DNA of 64,000 nt from CAZDQL01 sp964507325 (GCA_964507325.1 CAZDQL010000020.1:1-64000); one strand, 5' to 3'. Counted from the first letter of the stretch, positions 40,925 to 49,583 are shown. Notes: generated by a model from the letters alone, not told the origin. Translations and numbers: made by a program.

Positions 40925-43282
40925 ATGTCGTACCGCCTCCCGCAGCTGGTCTCCGCCCTGGCCCTGCTCGCCGCCTGTGGCGGGGAGGGCTCCTCCGGGG
41001 AGCCGGTCGCGGGGGTCCTGCACCTCGATCCCAGGCTCGCCGACGGTCGATCCCCCGCGGCGGCGCTCGACTCGGGGGAGGAGCTGGTGCGCACCTTCAC
41101 CGTCACCTCGGTGGAGACGGCGGCGCAGGAGCTCGAGCCGTGGGAGCTCGTGAATTCCCTGATCCTGCCTCCCGAGCGCGGCGCGGGGGTGCGGCTGCGC
41201 GCCCGCGACTACCGCCCCGCCGAAGGGGTGACCCACGCCGCCCTGCGCTTCCCCGAGCCCCTCGACGCCTCCCTCGTGAACCGCATCGAGGTGGACCTGG
41301 CGGGGATCCGCGCCGGACACGCGGCGATCACCTGGCGCAGTGGGAAGGGGGCCCCAAGGCGGCGAGCGGAGGCGATGACCGTCGGAGGCGGTCCGGAGAC
41401 GATCGCCTTCAACCTCTCCGCCCACCCCGAGTGGAGCGGCGCGGTCGAGGAGCTGAGACTGACCCCCTGCTGGAGGGGGCCCCAGAGCTACGAGCTGCGG
41501 GCGATCCGCTTCCTCCGCGATCCCTTCTCCCCCGGCCACTCGCCGGGGCGGGAGGCGGGCGACGGGGGCCTGCTCGGCTTCGGGCCGGACCTGCGGCGCA
41601 CCTGGCCCAGCGACGAGGGGCTGGCGCTCCACGACCGGGTCCAGGTCCCGCGCGGCGGCCGGGTGGTGGTCGACGTGGCGGCGCCGGGGGCGGAGGGGGG
41701 CGCCTCTCCCCTGTGCTTCGCGCTGGACGTGCGGCCGGAGGAGGACGCGCCCTGGGAGGAGCGCGCGCGGTGGACCCGACCCGACGTGGGAGCGGGTGGG
41801 TGGCACCCCCTCTCGGCGGACCTCTCCGACCTCGCCGGACGGGAGGTCGAGCTTCGCTTCCGGGCCGAGCGGCGGGGAACGGGAGCCGCCGCGGATCGGC
41901 GCCCCGCCCGCATCTGGTGGGGGAGCCCGATGCTCCTCGGGGAGCTCCACGCCGACCGGCGACCGAACGTCCTGCTCGTCACCCTGGACACCCTGCGCAG
42001 CGACGCGGTGGGCTGCTACGGCGGGACGCCGGTGACGCCCTTCCTCGACGGTCTGGCCGCCGAGGGGATGCTTTTCGAGGACGCCTGGTGCGCCTGCAAT
42101 TCGACCCTGCCCTCCCACGTCTCGATCCTGACCGGGCTGGCGGTGCCGACCCACGGCGTGCGCGACAACCGCTCCACCCTGGCGGAGGAGGTGCGCACCC
42201 TGGCCCAGTCGCTGCGGGCGGCGGGCTACCACACCGCCGCCGCCGTCTCGGTCGAGCACCTGCAGGCGGGGTGGTCTGGCCTGGGGCGCGGCTTCGACCG
42301 CTACCAGGACGTGCGCCCCGGCGCTCCGCTCGACGGCGCGGCGACCCTGGAGGGGGTGCTGCGCTGGATCGAGGAGTGGCGCGCCCAGGGCGAGGTGCCC
42401 TTCTTCCTCTGGGTGCACCTCTTCGACCCGCACACCCCCTACGGACCGCCGCGCCCCTTCCTGGTGGAGTTCGCCCGGGAGTGGGAGGCCGCGGGACGCG
42501 AGGTGCCGGCCACGATGGTCGAGCCGTCGACGATCGGAGAGACCCCCTACACGGAGGCGGGCAAGTTCCTCGAAGGGGTCAGCAACGTCGAGTACGCCCG
42601 CTTCCTGTACGAGGCGTCGGTGGCCTACACCGACACCCTGCTCTGCGACCTGGTCCAGGGGCTGTGCGACGCGGGGTACTGGGAGGACACCCTGGCGGCG
42701 ATCACCGCCGACCACGGCGAGTCCCTCGGCGAGCGGGACGTGTGGTTCAACCACCAGCTCCTGCACACGCCGGTGATGCACGTGCCCCTGGTGCTCCGGA
42801 TTCCCGGCGGCGAGCCGGAGCGGGTGAGCCAGCGCGTCTGGAACGCCGACGTGGCGCGCACCCTGGTGGATCAGCTCGGCCTGACCGGGATCGATCCGAT
42901 GGGGCGCGACCTGCTCGGCGGCGCGCAGGCGGATGGTTCGCCGGAGCGCCGCATCTGGTTTGTGCACGCCGGCCTCGACCAGGCGGGCTGCCGGGACGAG
43001 GACGTGCACTACTGGCACAACCTGCGCGAGTACCGCCAGCTGGGGCCGCAGCGCGTCCAGCCCGCGGGGGCGCACTTCCTCTACGAGCACCCCGCCGATC
43101 CCGAGCTGGCCGACAACCTGGCCGCCAGCCAGGAGCAGCGCGCCGGCGCCTACCAGGCCGCCCTCGAGCAGTGGCTGGCGGAGAACGCGTCCGGCCGGCG
43201 GGTGAGGGCGCAGCTCTCCAGCGAGCAGGACGCCCGCCTCGACGACATGGGCTACGCCGGGGGGGACGACGAGGAGCAGTGA
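40925..43282 (+). CDS. Sulfatase-like lipoprotein with N-terminal beta-sandwich
   Basis: A 785-aa lipoprotein (lipobox ALLAACGG, Cys18). Residues 30-335 read as one or two beta-sandwich domains. The alkaline-phosphatase-superfamily core begins at about 345 (RPNVLLVTLDTLRSDAVGCYG, Asp355). At the nucleophile position it has T394-L-P-S-H before VSILTG, not the C/S-x-P-S-R of sulfatases that are converted to formylglycine. ITADHGESLGERD supplies metal ligands. The T-x-P-S-H variant is common in an uncharacterised branch. So it is a hydrolase or transferase of sulfate or phosphate esters at the outer membrane; true sulfatase activity is doubtful. It is downstream of the fucosidase-like gene. Confidence 0.85.
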   Translation: MSYRLPQLVSALALLAACGGEGSSGEPVAGVLHLDPRLADGRSPAAALDSGEELVRTFTVTSVETAAQELEPWELVNSLILPPERGAGVRLRARDYRPAEGVTHAALRFPEPLDASLVNRIEVDLAGIRAGHAAITWRSGKGAPRRRAEAMTVGGGPETIAFNLSAHPEWSGAVEELRLTPCWRGPQSYELRAIRFLRDPFSPGHSPGREAGDGGLLGFGPDLRRTWPSDEGLALHDRVQVPRGGRVVVDVAAPGAEGGASPLCFALDVRPEEDAPWEERARWTRPDVGAGGWHPLSADLSDLAGREVELRFRAERRGTGAAADRRPARIWWGSPMLLGELHADRRPNVLLVTLDTLRSDAVGCYGGTPVTPFLDGLAAEGMLFEDAWCACNSTLPSHVSILTGLAVPTHGVRDNRSTLAEEVRTLAQSLRAAGYHTAAAVSVEHLQAGWSGLGRGFDRYQDVRPGAPLDGAATLEGVLRWIEEWRAQGEVPFFLWVHLFDPHTPYGPPRPFLVEFAREWEAAGREVPATMVEPSTIGETPYTEAGKFLEGVSNVEYARFLYEASVAYTDTLLCDLVQGLCDAGYWEDTLAAITADHGESLGERDVWFNHQLLHTPVMHVPLVLRIPGGEPERVSQRVWNADVARTLVDQLGLTGIDPMGRDLLGGAQADGSPERRIWFVHAGLDQAGCRDEDVHYWHNLREYRQLGPQRVQPAGAHFLYEHPADPELADNLAASQEQRAGAYQAALEQWLAENASGRRVRAQLSSEQDARLDDMGYAGGDDEEQ

Positions 43283-43307
43283 GGGTGCTCGCTGCGCCGC
43301 ACCTCGA

Positions 43308-43313
43308 TAAGAT
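43308..43313 (+). promoter_or_regulatory. -10-like TAAGAT before tmk
   Basis: TAAGAT is 7 nt before ATG 43321, in the 38-bp gap after the sulfatase-like gene, so the tmk-holB unit probably has its own leaderless promoter. Confidence 0.4.
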
Positions 43314-43320
43314 CTGACCG

Positions 43321-43938
43321 ATGGCGCCCCGTTTCCTCGTTCTCGACGGAGTCGACGGCTGCGGCAAGTCCACCCAGGCCGAGCTCCTCGCGGCGCGACT
43401 CGAGCGGGAGACCGGCGCGCGGGTGCACCACCTGCGGGAGCCGGGCAGCACGCCCCTGGGCGAGGAGCTCAGGGGGCTGCTCCTCTCCCGCGAGCAGGAG
43501 ATGGGGCCGGAGGTGGAGACTCTGCTCTTCGCCGCCGCCCGGCGCCAGATGCTCGACGGGCTCGTGGCGCCCGCGCTCGCGGCGGGGGAGTCGGTGGTCT
43601 GCGAGCGCTTCCACCCCTCGACCTTCGCCTACCAGGCCGCCGGGGGCGGCCTGGACGAGGAGCGGGTCTTGGATCTCCTCGAGGCGTGGGCCTCCCACCC
43701 CCGCCCCGACCTCGAGCTGGTCCTCGATCTGGATCCCGAGGCTGCGGCGCAGCGCCGCGGCGCGGGGAGCGACCGCATCGAGGACCGCAGTGCGCGATTC
43801 CAGGCGCGGGTCGCCGCCGGCTACAGGCGCTACGCCGAGCGCATGGCGGGGTCGCGTCCGGTGGCGGTGGTGGACGCTACCGGCGCCGTGGAGGAGGTCG
43901 CCCAGCGGGTCTGGGGGGAGGTCGCGCGTGTCCTCTGA
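43321..43938 (+). CDS. tmk: Thymidylate kinase
   Basis: A 205-aa cytosolic P-loop kinase phosphorylating dTMP to dTDP for DNA synthesis. VLDGVDGCGKSTQAELL is the Walker A region; REPGSTPLGEELR carries the DR/E-P-G-T-type motif (here E-P-G-S-T); VVCERFHPSTFAYQ is the DRY/substrate block with an unusual C-E-R-F instead of D-R-Y; the LID near residue 145 has RRGAGSDRIE, with arginines in the LID. Length is normal. It overlaps holB by 11 bp, a common bacterial gene pair. Confidence 0.94.
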   Translation: MAPRFLVLDGVDGCGKSTQAELLAARLERETGARVHHLREPGSTPLGEELRGLLLSREQEMGPEVETLLFAAARRQMLDGLVAPALAAGESVVCERFHPSTFAYQAAGGGLDEERVLDLLEAWASHPRPDLELVLDLDPEAAAQRRGAGSDRIEDRSARFQARVAAGYRRYAERMAGSRPVAVVDATGAVEEVAQRVWGEVARVL

Positions 43939-44977
43939 GCTCAGGGGGGACGGACTCCTCGGCCACGGGGAGGTCCTGGAGGGCCTCTGGCGCGCGGCCG
44001 CGGATCGCCGCCTGCCCCACGCCCTGCTCTTCCACGGTCCCGAGGGGGTGGGCAAGTTCCTCGCCGCGCGCCGCTTGGCGGCGGGGCTGCTGTGCGCCCA
44101 GGGTCCCGGCGCGCCCTGCGAGGCGTGCGGACCCTGCAAGCGGCTGGGCAGCGGCAACCACCCCGACCTGATGGAGGTCGACGCCGTCGCCTCCGGCCAG
44201 GACGTCCTGGGGGTGGCCTTCATCACCCCGCGCGACGTGAGGCCGAAGGGGGGCTACGACGGCCCGTCGATCGGGGAGTTCCTCTCCCTCAAGCCGATGG
44301 AGGGGGGGTGGCGGGTGGCGCTCGTGCGCGAGGCGGAGCGCATGAACGACGCCGCCCAGAACGCCTTCCTGAAGACCCTGGAGGAGCCGGGGGAGGCCAC
44401 CCTGCTGGTGCTCGAGACGTCGAACGCGGCGCGCCTCCTGGCCACCATCCAGAGTCGGGTGGTGGAGGTGCCGCTCGGTCCCCTCGACGAGGACGAGACC
44501 CGTCGCGTCCTGGAACGCTCCGGCCTGGAGGCCGCCTCGGCGGCGGAGGTCGGGCGCTGGAGCCGCGGCGCCCCCGGACGGGGCCTGCTCCTGGCCCAGC
44601 GGGCGGCCCCGGCGATGCGCGAGGCCCTGGCCACCCTGGCCCGCGGGGAGCAGGGGGTGGCCGCCGCGGCGGAGCGGATCTGGCAGCTCGAGGGGAGCTT
44701 CCCCGCCAAGACCGCCGCGGGCCAGCGGCGCCTGCGCGCCGCGACCCTGCTCGACGTGGGCCTCGAGCTGTGGCTGGACGGGGAGCGCGCCGCCGCGGGG
44801 GTGCCTCTGGCCGATCTGGTGCACGGGGAGGTCCTGGCCACGCTGCCCCCCCTCGCCGCCGCCGACAGGGAGCGACGCCTCGAGGCCTGGTTCCAGGCGC
44901 GACAGGATGTAGCCTTGAACCTCGGCCCCGAAGCTCTGGTCGACCGCGCCCTGGCCGCCGCAGCCCCCGGAGCCTGA
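43928..44977 (+). CDS. holB: DNA polymerase III subunit delta'
   Basis: A 349-aa clamp-loader subunit. LLFHGPEGVGKFLAARRLA is the P-loop region (the usual Lys-Thr/Ser is Lys-Phe, as expected for delta', which does not hydrolyse ATP). The zinc-binding cysteines are in LCAQGPGAPCEACGPCKRL. NAFLKTLEEPGEATLLVL is the conserved sensor-1 helix; the SRC motif appears as QSRVVEV with the Cys replaced. GTG 43928 starts within tmk (11-bp overlap). The C-terminal third is a helical collar domain. Works with gamma/tau and delta elsewhere on the chromosome. Confidence 0.9.
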   Translation: MSSELRGDGLLGHGEVLEGLWRAAADRRLPHALLFHGPEGVGKFLAARRLAAGLLCAQGPGAPCEACGPCKRLGSGNHPDLMEVDAVASGQDVLGVAFITPRDVRPKGGYDGPSIGEFLSLKPMEGGWRVALVREAERMNDAAQNAFLKTLEEPGEATLLVLETSNAARLLATIQSRVVEVPLGPLDEDETRRVLERSGLEAASAAEVGRWSRGAPGRGLLLAQRAAPAMREALATLARGEQGVAAAAERIWQLEGSFPAKTAAGQRRLRAATLLDVGLELWLDGERAAAGVPLADLVHGEVLATLPPLAAADRERRLEAWFQARQDVALNLGPEALVDRALAAAAPGA

Positions 44978-44985
44978 CCCCCCAG

Positions 44986-45399
44986 ATGGATCCCCCCGCC
45001 GGAAGAGCCTGGAACCTGGACGATCGCTACTCGCGGGAGGCGTACCAGTTCCTCCTCGACGCGCTCGACTACATGATGAAGTCGACCGGTCGTGAGGGGA
45101 TGGACGAGGCTGCGCGCCACGTCTCGGGTCAGGACCTGCTCGACGGGATGCGCGAGTTCGCCTTGACCCTCTTCGGCCCCCTGACGGCGCAGGTGTGGCG
45201 CTCCTGGGGGGTGCACTCGACGCTGGACTGGGGCCGGATCGTCTTCGTCCTGGTGGACGCCAAGCTCCTGCGGCGCCAGGAGACCGACACCATCGAGGAC
45301 TTCCGTGACGGCTACGACTTCGACCAGGCCTTCAAGGGGAGCTACCGCACGGTGCTGCCCCCGGAGTTCGAGGCGCGGCCGACCCCCGATCAGGAGTAG
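44986..45399 (+). CDS. Minf_1886-type conserved protein (Planctomycetes/Verrucomicrobia)
   Basis: A 137-aa cytosolic protein, NLDDRYSREAYQFLLDALDY near the start, RHVSGQDLLDGMREFAL in the middle and WGVHSTLDWGRIVFVLVD toward the end. This order is the pattern of the Minf_1886 / TIGR04138 family, which I recall as restricted to planctomycetes, verrucomicrobia and relatives. Function is unknown. It lies 8 bp after holB and 6 bp before the AI-2E-type transporter gene, so all belong to one transcript starting at tmk. It is the window's best phylum marker. Confidence 0.82.
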   Translation: MDPPAGRAWNLDDRYSREAYQFLLDALDYMMKSTGREGMDEAARHVSGQDLLDGMREFALTLFGPLTAQVWRSWGVHSTLDWGRIVFVLVDAKLLRRQETDTIEDFRDGYDFDQAFKGSYRTVLPPEFEARPTPDQE

Positions 45400-45405
45400 C
45401 ACGAC

Positions 45406-46671
45406 GTGCTCGAACGGCTCTCCCGCTCCAAGCGCAACGCCGTCCTGGCGGTCCTGGCCCTGGTGGTGGTGTGGTTCGCGTGGACGGTGCGCGCCGTCCT
45501 GAACCCGCTGATCCTGGGCTACCTCCTGGCCTTCGTCCTGAACCCGATGGTGCAGCGGCTGGAGGAGCGGGGGTGGGGGCGCCGCTCCGCGGCCAACATG
45601 ATCTTCCTGTGGTTCTTCATCGCAGGCAGCGCCATCGGCGCGGTGGTGATCTGGCAGGGGCGTGCCCTGACCTCCGACCTGGCGCGCTCCGACTTTTTCG
45701 TCGAGGTCAAGGACGAGATCGAGTCCCTGGTCTCCGAGTGGTTGCAGGACGACGCGAGCGCCCCCGCGCAGGAGGATGACGAACCCGAGGTCGACGGGAC
45801 CGGGGAGGTGGAGGAGGGCGCAGGGGTCGCGCATCCACCCGCCGGCGAGGAGTCGCCGGTCAGCGTGGAGGCGGCCACCTTCCAGCGCCTCCTGAACGAG
45901 ACGCTGGCGCGCCTGCGGGAGGGGGACACGCGGCGGGCGGCCCTGGAGAGCGCCGGCGAGGTGTGGCCCTACGTGCGGGCCTTCTTCGGCTCGGTGGTGG
46001 CCCTGGCCACCCTGGTGATGCTGCTGCCGATCTACGCCTACTTCCTGCTCTTCGAGCTCGACCGCATCCACGCCTACGTCTACCGCTACATCCCCCGCCC
46101 CGAGAAGGACCGCTTCGCGCGCATCGCGACCGCGGTGGGGGAGGTGCTGGCGAACTTCTTCCGCGGACGCCTGCTGGTCTGCCTCCTGAAGGGACTGTTG
46201 ATCAGCGTGGGGCTGCTCCTGGTGGGGGTGAAGTACGCCTTCTTCCTGGGCCTGGGGAGCGGCTTCCTGGCCCTGGTGCCCTTCGTGGGACCGATGGCCG
46301 GCTTCCTCGTCGCCTGGCTCCTGGCCACCTTCCCCCCCGGGGGCGAGGCCCTGGCGGCGGGGATCGGCTGGGGCGGAGTGGGCTGGGCGCTCCTGCGCAC
46401 CGGCAGCGTCTTCGCCGTGGCGGAGATCCTGGAGGGGTACGTGCTCTTGCCGAAGATCCTGGGCGACAGTCTGGGGCTGCACCCGGTGGTGGTCCTGGCG
46501 TCGGTCTTCGTCGGAGGCGCGGCCCTGGGGATGTTCGGGTTCCTGATCGCCCTGCCCCTGACCGCGGCGCTGGTGATCGTGGCACGGGAGCTGGTGATGC
46601 CCGCGCTGGGGGACTTCGCGGACGAGGAGCCCTCCGCCGCAGAGGAGGAGGGGGCCGCCCCAGAGACGTAG
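45406..46671 (+). CDS. AI-2E family transporter (PerM-like)
   Basis: A 421-aa inner-membrane protein with about eight helices: two near 13-45, one near 65-80, a long soluble region (85-185) with an acidic insertion (about 115-150, EDDEPEVDG...), then helices from about 190 to 405. The family signature includes FLALVPFVGPMAGFLVAWLL and the C-terminal PKILGDSLGLHPVVVL block. Members are permease-like; only a few export AI-2 or other solutes, so no substrate is assigned. GTG 45406 is the start. The C-terminus is short and acidic. It ends the tmk transcript; a MITE follows 36 bp downstream. Confidence 0.85.
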   Translation: MLERLSRSKRNAVLAVLALVVVWFAWTVRAVLNPLILGYLLAFVLNPMVQRLEERGWGRRSAANMIFLWFFIAGSAIGAVVIWQGRALTSDLARSDFFVEVKDEIESLVSEWLQDDASAPAQEDDEPEVDGTGEVEEGAGVAHPPAGEESPVSVEAATFQRLLNETLARLREGDTRRAALESAGEVWPYVRAFFGSVVALATLVMLLPIYAYFLLFELDRIHAYVYRYIPRPEKDRFARIATAVGEVLANFFRGRLLVCLLKGLLISVGLLLVGVKYAFFLGLGSGFLALVPFVGPMAGFLVAWLLATFPPGGEALAAGIGWGGVGWALLRTGSVFAVAEILEGYVLLPKILGDSLGLHPVVVLASVFVGGAALGMFGFLIALPLTAALVIVARELVMPALGDFADEEPSAAEEEGAAPET

Positions 46672-46694
46672 GGGGCCCCGCCCTGCCAGCGGAC

Positions 46695-46707
46695 CAGTTG
46701 CGCTTCA
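46695..46707. repeat. 13-bp direct repeat, left copy
   Basis: CAGTTGCGCTTCA is found here and, identically, at 46921-46933, directly flanking the MITE on both sides. This is most simply a target-site duplication. The right copy encodes, on the minus strand, the last residues and part of the stop of the S41 protease. Confidence 0.8.
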
Positions 46708-46920
46708 AACTGCCCCCTTTCCGTGTGCTTCTGGCCGTCGACGCCTCGACTACCGCGGTCTGAACCCACGCTCAGGCCCCCCCCACAGCCGGCGTCCGTC
46801 TAGAGCCCGTTCGTCACCCCTCCCAGAGGGCCTGCGCCGGGGGGAGGGCGCCCCAAGTCCTTGGGACCGAAGAAGCTACGACGAGCGGCCCCGCGAGAAG
46901 CACAACGAAGGGAGGCAGTT
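46708..46920. mobile_element. 213-bp MITE of the IS family seen at the left edge
   Basis: The ends 46708-46731 and 46897-46920 are 24-bp inverted repeats (20 of 24 matching), starting AACTGCC and ending TGTGCTTC. The left end matches the IS end at 226-249 at 21 of 24. The interior has no transposase or other convincing frame; it contains a small hairpin (CCCAAG-TC-CTTGGG, 46852-46865). Perfect 13-bp direct repeats flank it. It lies between two convergent genes and supplies the first base (T46920) of the minus-strand stop of the S41 protease. It would need the transposase of a full copy to move. Confidence 0.85.
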
Positions 46921-49433
46921 CAGTTGCGCTTCATCGAGCGCAGGGTGTCGGCCAGCTCCCGGAGCTTCTCGGGGGTCAGGGGCGCGTCCGCTCCCTCCGC
47001 CTCGGCGAGCAGCGCCAGGGCGCGGTCCAGCTCCTCCGCGGAGTACCCGCTGGGGAAGCCGTCGGCGACCACGATGCCGTCCTCGTCCACCCTGTCGAAG
47101 GTGATCGCGTACTCCGGGATCCGCTGGGGGGAGAGCCCCAGGCCCTCGAGCACCCGCGTCAGGGCGGCCTGGAGGCGGACGTCCTCCTGGTAGTCGCTGC
47201 CGAAGGGGAAGGCGCTGCCACGGGCGTCCTGCACCAGCCGCCGCACCTCGAGGCGCAGGAGCATGCGCACGTCCTGCCGGGAGAGGATCGTCTCCAGCCC
47301 GGCGTAGAACTCCTCGAAGCCGGGGTAGCGGCTCCAGTCGTCCCCGTCCCCCAGGGCCAGCTCCTGGTAGAGCTCCTCGTGCTGGACGAACTGCTCGCGG
47401 GCGAAGGCGCGCAGCTTCTGGGTGTCCTGCAGCTTGCGCATCTCGATCAGGCGCCACTGCTCACGGCGCGTGCGACCGACCTCCTCGTCCGGGGCGATGC
47501 CGCCGGGGGAGAGGATGTTGCCCTCGTCGTCCAGCTCGCGGTGGATCGAGCGTCCCGTGGGGAGGCGGTAGCGCTCGATCGTCAGCTTGATGCGCGGCGA
47601 GTAGTCGAACTCCCCGTCGCCGTCGTGATCGGTGGTGATCGTCTCCCAGTCGTCGTAGCGACGGTTGCCGTTCTCGTCCGCGTACTCGTCCTCCGCCTGC
47701 GGCTCGAGCGGGAAGAGGTTCTGCACCGAGCCCTTGCCGAAGGTGCGCTCCCCGAGCAGCACGCCGCGGCTGTGGTCCTGCAGGGCGCCGGCGACGATCT
47801 CGCCCGCGGAGGCGGTGAAACGGTCGACCAGGATGACGAGCGGCATCTCCTCGGGGACCAGGGCGGGGCGGCGCGTGGAGTAGGTCTGGCTCTTGTAGAT
47901 GCGGCTCTCGGTGGAGACCACCGGCTTGCCGCGCGGCAGGAAGAGGTCCGCCACGTTGGCCGCCTCGGTCAGGAGCCCCCCGCTGTTGCTGCGCAGGTCG
48001 AGGATCAGGCCGCGCATGCCCACCTCCATCAACTCCTCGATCGCCTTCTTCAGCTCGGAGCTCGCCACGCGGCTGAAGGTGGTCAGCTCGACCAGGCCGA
48101 TCTGGCCCGGCAGCATGATGGCGTTCACGGGGGGGATGGTGATGCTGGCGCGCTCGATCACCACCGACATCTCCTCGCTGGGGCGCTGGATGAGGCTGGC
48201 GTCCATCCCGGCCCGCCAGACGTAGAGCTTGACCGGGGTCCCGGGGCGCCCCTTGAGGCGCTTGATGACCTCGTCCACCTCCTCGCCGATGGTGGGCCAT
48301 TCGTCGACCTGCACGACCTTGTCGTCGGTCTGCAGCCCGGCCCGGTACGCGGGCCCCGAGTAGATGGGGCGGGTGATGGTGAAGAGCCCATCCACGCGGT
48401 CCACGTCGACGTAGGCCCCGATGCCCCCGTAGGCGGCGTGCAGGTCCTGCTCGAACTTCTTGTAGGCCTCCGGGGAGAAGTAGGTGGAGTGCCGGTCGAG
48501 GCGCTGCAAGAGCCCCGAGAGGGCGGCCTCGATCAGGTCCTCGCGGCCCATCTCGGCCCCATCCAGGTGGAAGTTCTGCACCATCGAGATCAGGGCCTCG
48601 ACGCGCTCCAGATCCGATCCCACCCGACCCCCGGCGACCAGCTTGCGCTTCTCCTCGCGGGCGCGGCGCAGCTCGGTGTCGCGGAAGCGACGGATCTCGA
48701 CCTGCCGCAGGTAGGCCTTGGCCAGCCGACCCTTCTCACCGGGGGAGCCCGCCAGGCGTTCCAGCTCTCCTTCCACCTCGGGGATCCCCTCGATGATCCC
48801 GAGCTCCGCCATCGCCAGGGCTCCCAGCGAGCGCAGCGCGGGATCCGCCGATTGGAGGAATTCGTACAGGAGGGAGCGCGTCTTGGGGACCTGGTGCCCG
48901 AGCCCCGTCTGATGGGCCGTCGTCGCGGCGCGGATCCTGAGGGTCGCGGGGCGGTCGCCGTCCTTCGCCACCGTCAAGAGGGCGTCGGTGATCTCCTCGC
49001 TGCAGTCCGCCGCCTTGAGCTCCCCGGCCGCACCCGCCAGGAGATCGATCGCTCCCAGGGCCGCCTGCTCGTCCTCGGCGGACACCACCGGCTCCAGGGC
49101 TCCGGCGATCAACTCCGCGTCCACGTCGTCTCCCAGGAGTCGCGTGGCGGCCAGGAAGAGCACCGACTTGCCCCCGTAGCTCCCCCCGCTGAGGGCGCGG
49201 TCGAGGGCGGCGTCGAAGGGGGCGCCCCATTCGTCCCCCACGAGGGTTGCCACCGACTGGGCGTCAGCCCAGATCGCCTCCAGGTCGAGCTCCAGGGCCG
49301 CCTGGGCGCGGTTCGCGATCGTCGCCTCGATCTCCTCCACGTCCTGGGGGAGGGGGGCGGGGCTCGGCGGGATCGCCAGGGCGAGCGTGGGGAAGGCGAT
49401 CAGGGAGAGGATTCGAAGATGACTTCGACGCAT
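46920..49433 (-). CDS. S41 (C-terminal processing-type) serine protease with PDZ and Ca-binding insert
   Basis: An 837-aa exported protease. Signal peptide about 1-20; HEAT-like helical repeats 40-260; tail-specific-protease N-domain 275-335; PDZ about 338-410; S41 core 435-620 with the Ser542/Lys567 dyad (DRFTASAGEIV and GERTFGKGSVQ, 25 apart as in CtpA/Prc). Between core strands are acidic loops 584-610 (DENGNRRYDDWE, DHDGDGEFD) like EF-hand or dockerin calcium sites. A 210-residue helical C-terminal region follows. It would trim C-termini of envelope proteins. The stop is formed at a MITE junction; without the insertion, codon 838 would be TGG and the frame would continue about 160 codons, antisense to the transporter gene. 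Confidence 0.9.
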   Translation of the reverse strand: MRRSHLRILSLIAFPTLALAIPPSPAPLPQDVEEIEATIANRAQAALELDLEAIWADAQSVATLVGDEWGAPFDAALDRALSGGSYGGKSVLFLAATRLLGDDVDAELIAGALEPVVSAEDEQAALGAIDLLAGAAGELKAADCSEEITDALLTVAKDGDRPATLRIRAATTAHQTGLGHQVPKTRSLLYEFLQSADPALRSLGALAMAELGIIEGIPEVEGELERLAGSPGEKGRLAKAYLRQVEIRRFRDTELRRAREEKRKLVAGGRVGSDLERVEALISMVQNFHLDGAEMGREDLIEAALSGLLQRLDRHSTYFSPEAYKKFEQDLHAAYGGIGAYVDVDRVDGLFTITRPIYSGPAYRAGLQTDDKVVQVDEWPTIGEEVDEVIKRLKGRPGTPVKLYVWRAGMDASLIQRPSEEMSVVIERASITIPPVNAIMLPGQIGLVELTTFSRVASSELKKAIEELMEVGMRGLILDLRSNSGGLLTEAANVADLFLPRGKPVVSTESRIYKSQTYSTRRPALVPEEMPLVILVDRFTASAGEIVAGALQDHSRGVLLGERTFGKGSVQNLFPLEPQAEDEYADENGNRRYDDWETITTDHDGDGEFDYSPRIKLTIERYRLPTGRSIHRELDDEGNILSPGGIAPDEEVGRTRREQWRLIEMRKLQDTQKLRAFAREQFVQHEELYQELALGDGDDWSRYPGFEEFYAGLETILSRQDVRMLLRLEVRRLVQDARGSAFPFGSDYQEDVRLQAALTRVLEGLGLSPQRIPEYAITFDRVDEDGIVVADGFPSGYSAEELDRALALLAEAEGADAPLTPEKLRELADTLRSMKRN
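46921..46933. repeat. 13-bp direct repeat, right copy
   Basis: Identical to 46695-46707. On the minus strand it encodes the C-terminal Met-Lys-Arg-Asn residues and the last two bases of the TGA stop of the S41 protease. Confidence 0.8.
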
Positions 49434-49464
49434 GGGTACGGTCTCGATGGACGGTGGGTGACGT

Positions 49465-49512
49465 CCCCGCTATCGTCGCGGGGCGGCCCGGAGGGCGAGC
49501 CATTCCGGGCCG
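49465..49512. promoter_or_regulatory. Two adjacent perfect hairpins in a divergent promoter region
   Basis: Hairpin 1: CCCCGC (49465-49470) with GCGGGG (49478-49483), loop TATCGTC. Hairpin 2: CGGCCCGGA (49484-49492) with TCCGGGCCG (49504-49512), 11-nt loop. They abut without a gap, 32 bp upstream of the S41 start and 71 bp upstream of moaC. They may be operator sites, RNA structures in the leader, or both. Confidence 0.4.
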
Positions 49513-49522
49513 CGCGCCAATC

Positions 49523-49528
49523 TACGCT
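49523..49528 (+). promoter_or_regulatory. Possible -10 hexamer TACGCT for moaC
   Basis: TACGCT lies 55 nt before the moaC GTG, just after the second hairpin; the distance resembles those before the radical SAM genes (57-58 nt). Confidence 0.3.
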
Positions 49529-49583
49529 CCCTAGCCCACTCCTCTCCCCCTCCCCAGTTTTTTCCAACATCCCTTTCGAGCCC

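Noticed and set aside
46202..46708. Minus-strand frame beginning MKRNWSAG next to the MITE
   Set aside because: Antisense to the AI-2E transporter and without protein-like composition; it is only the pre-insertion read-through of the S41 frame and not a gene today.
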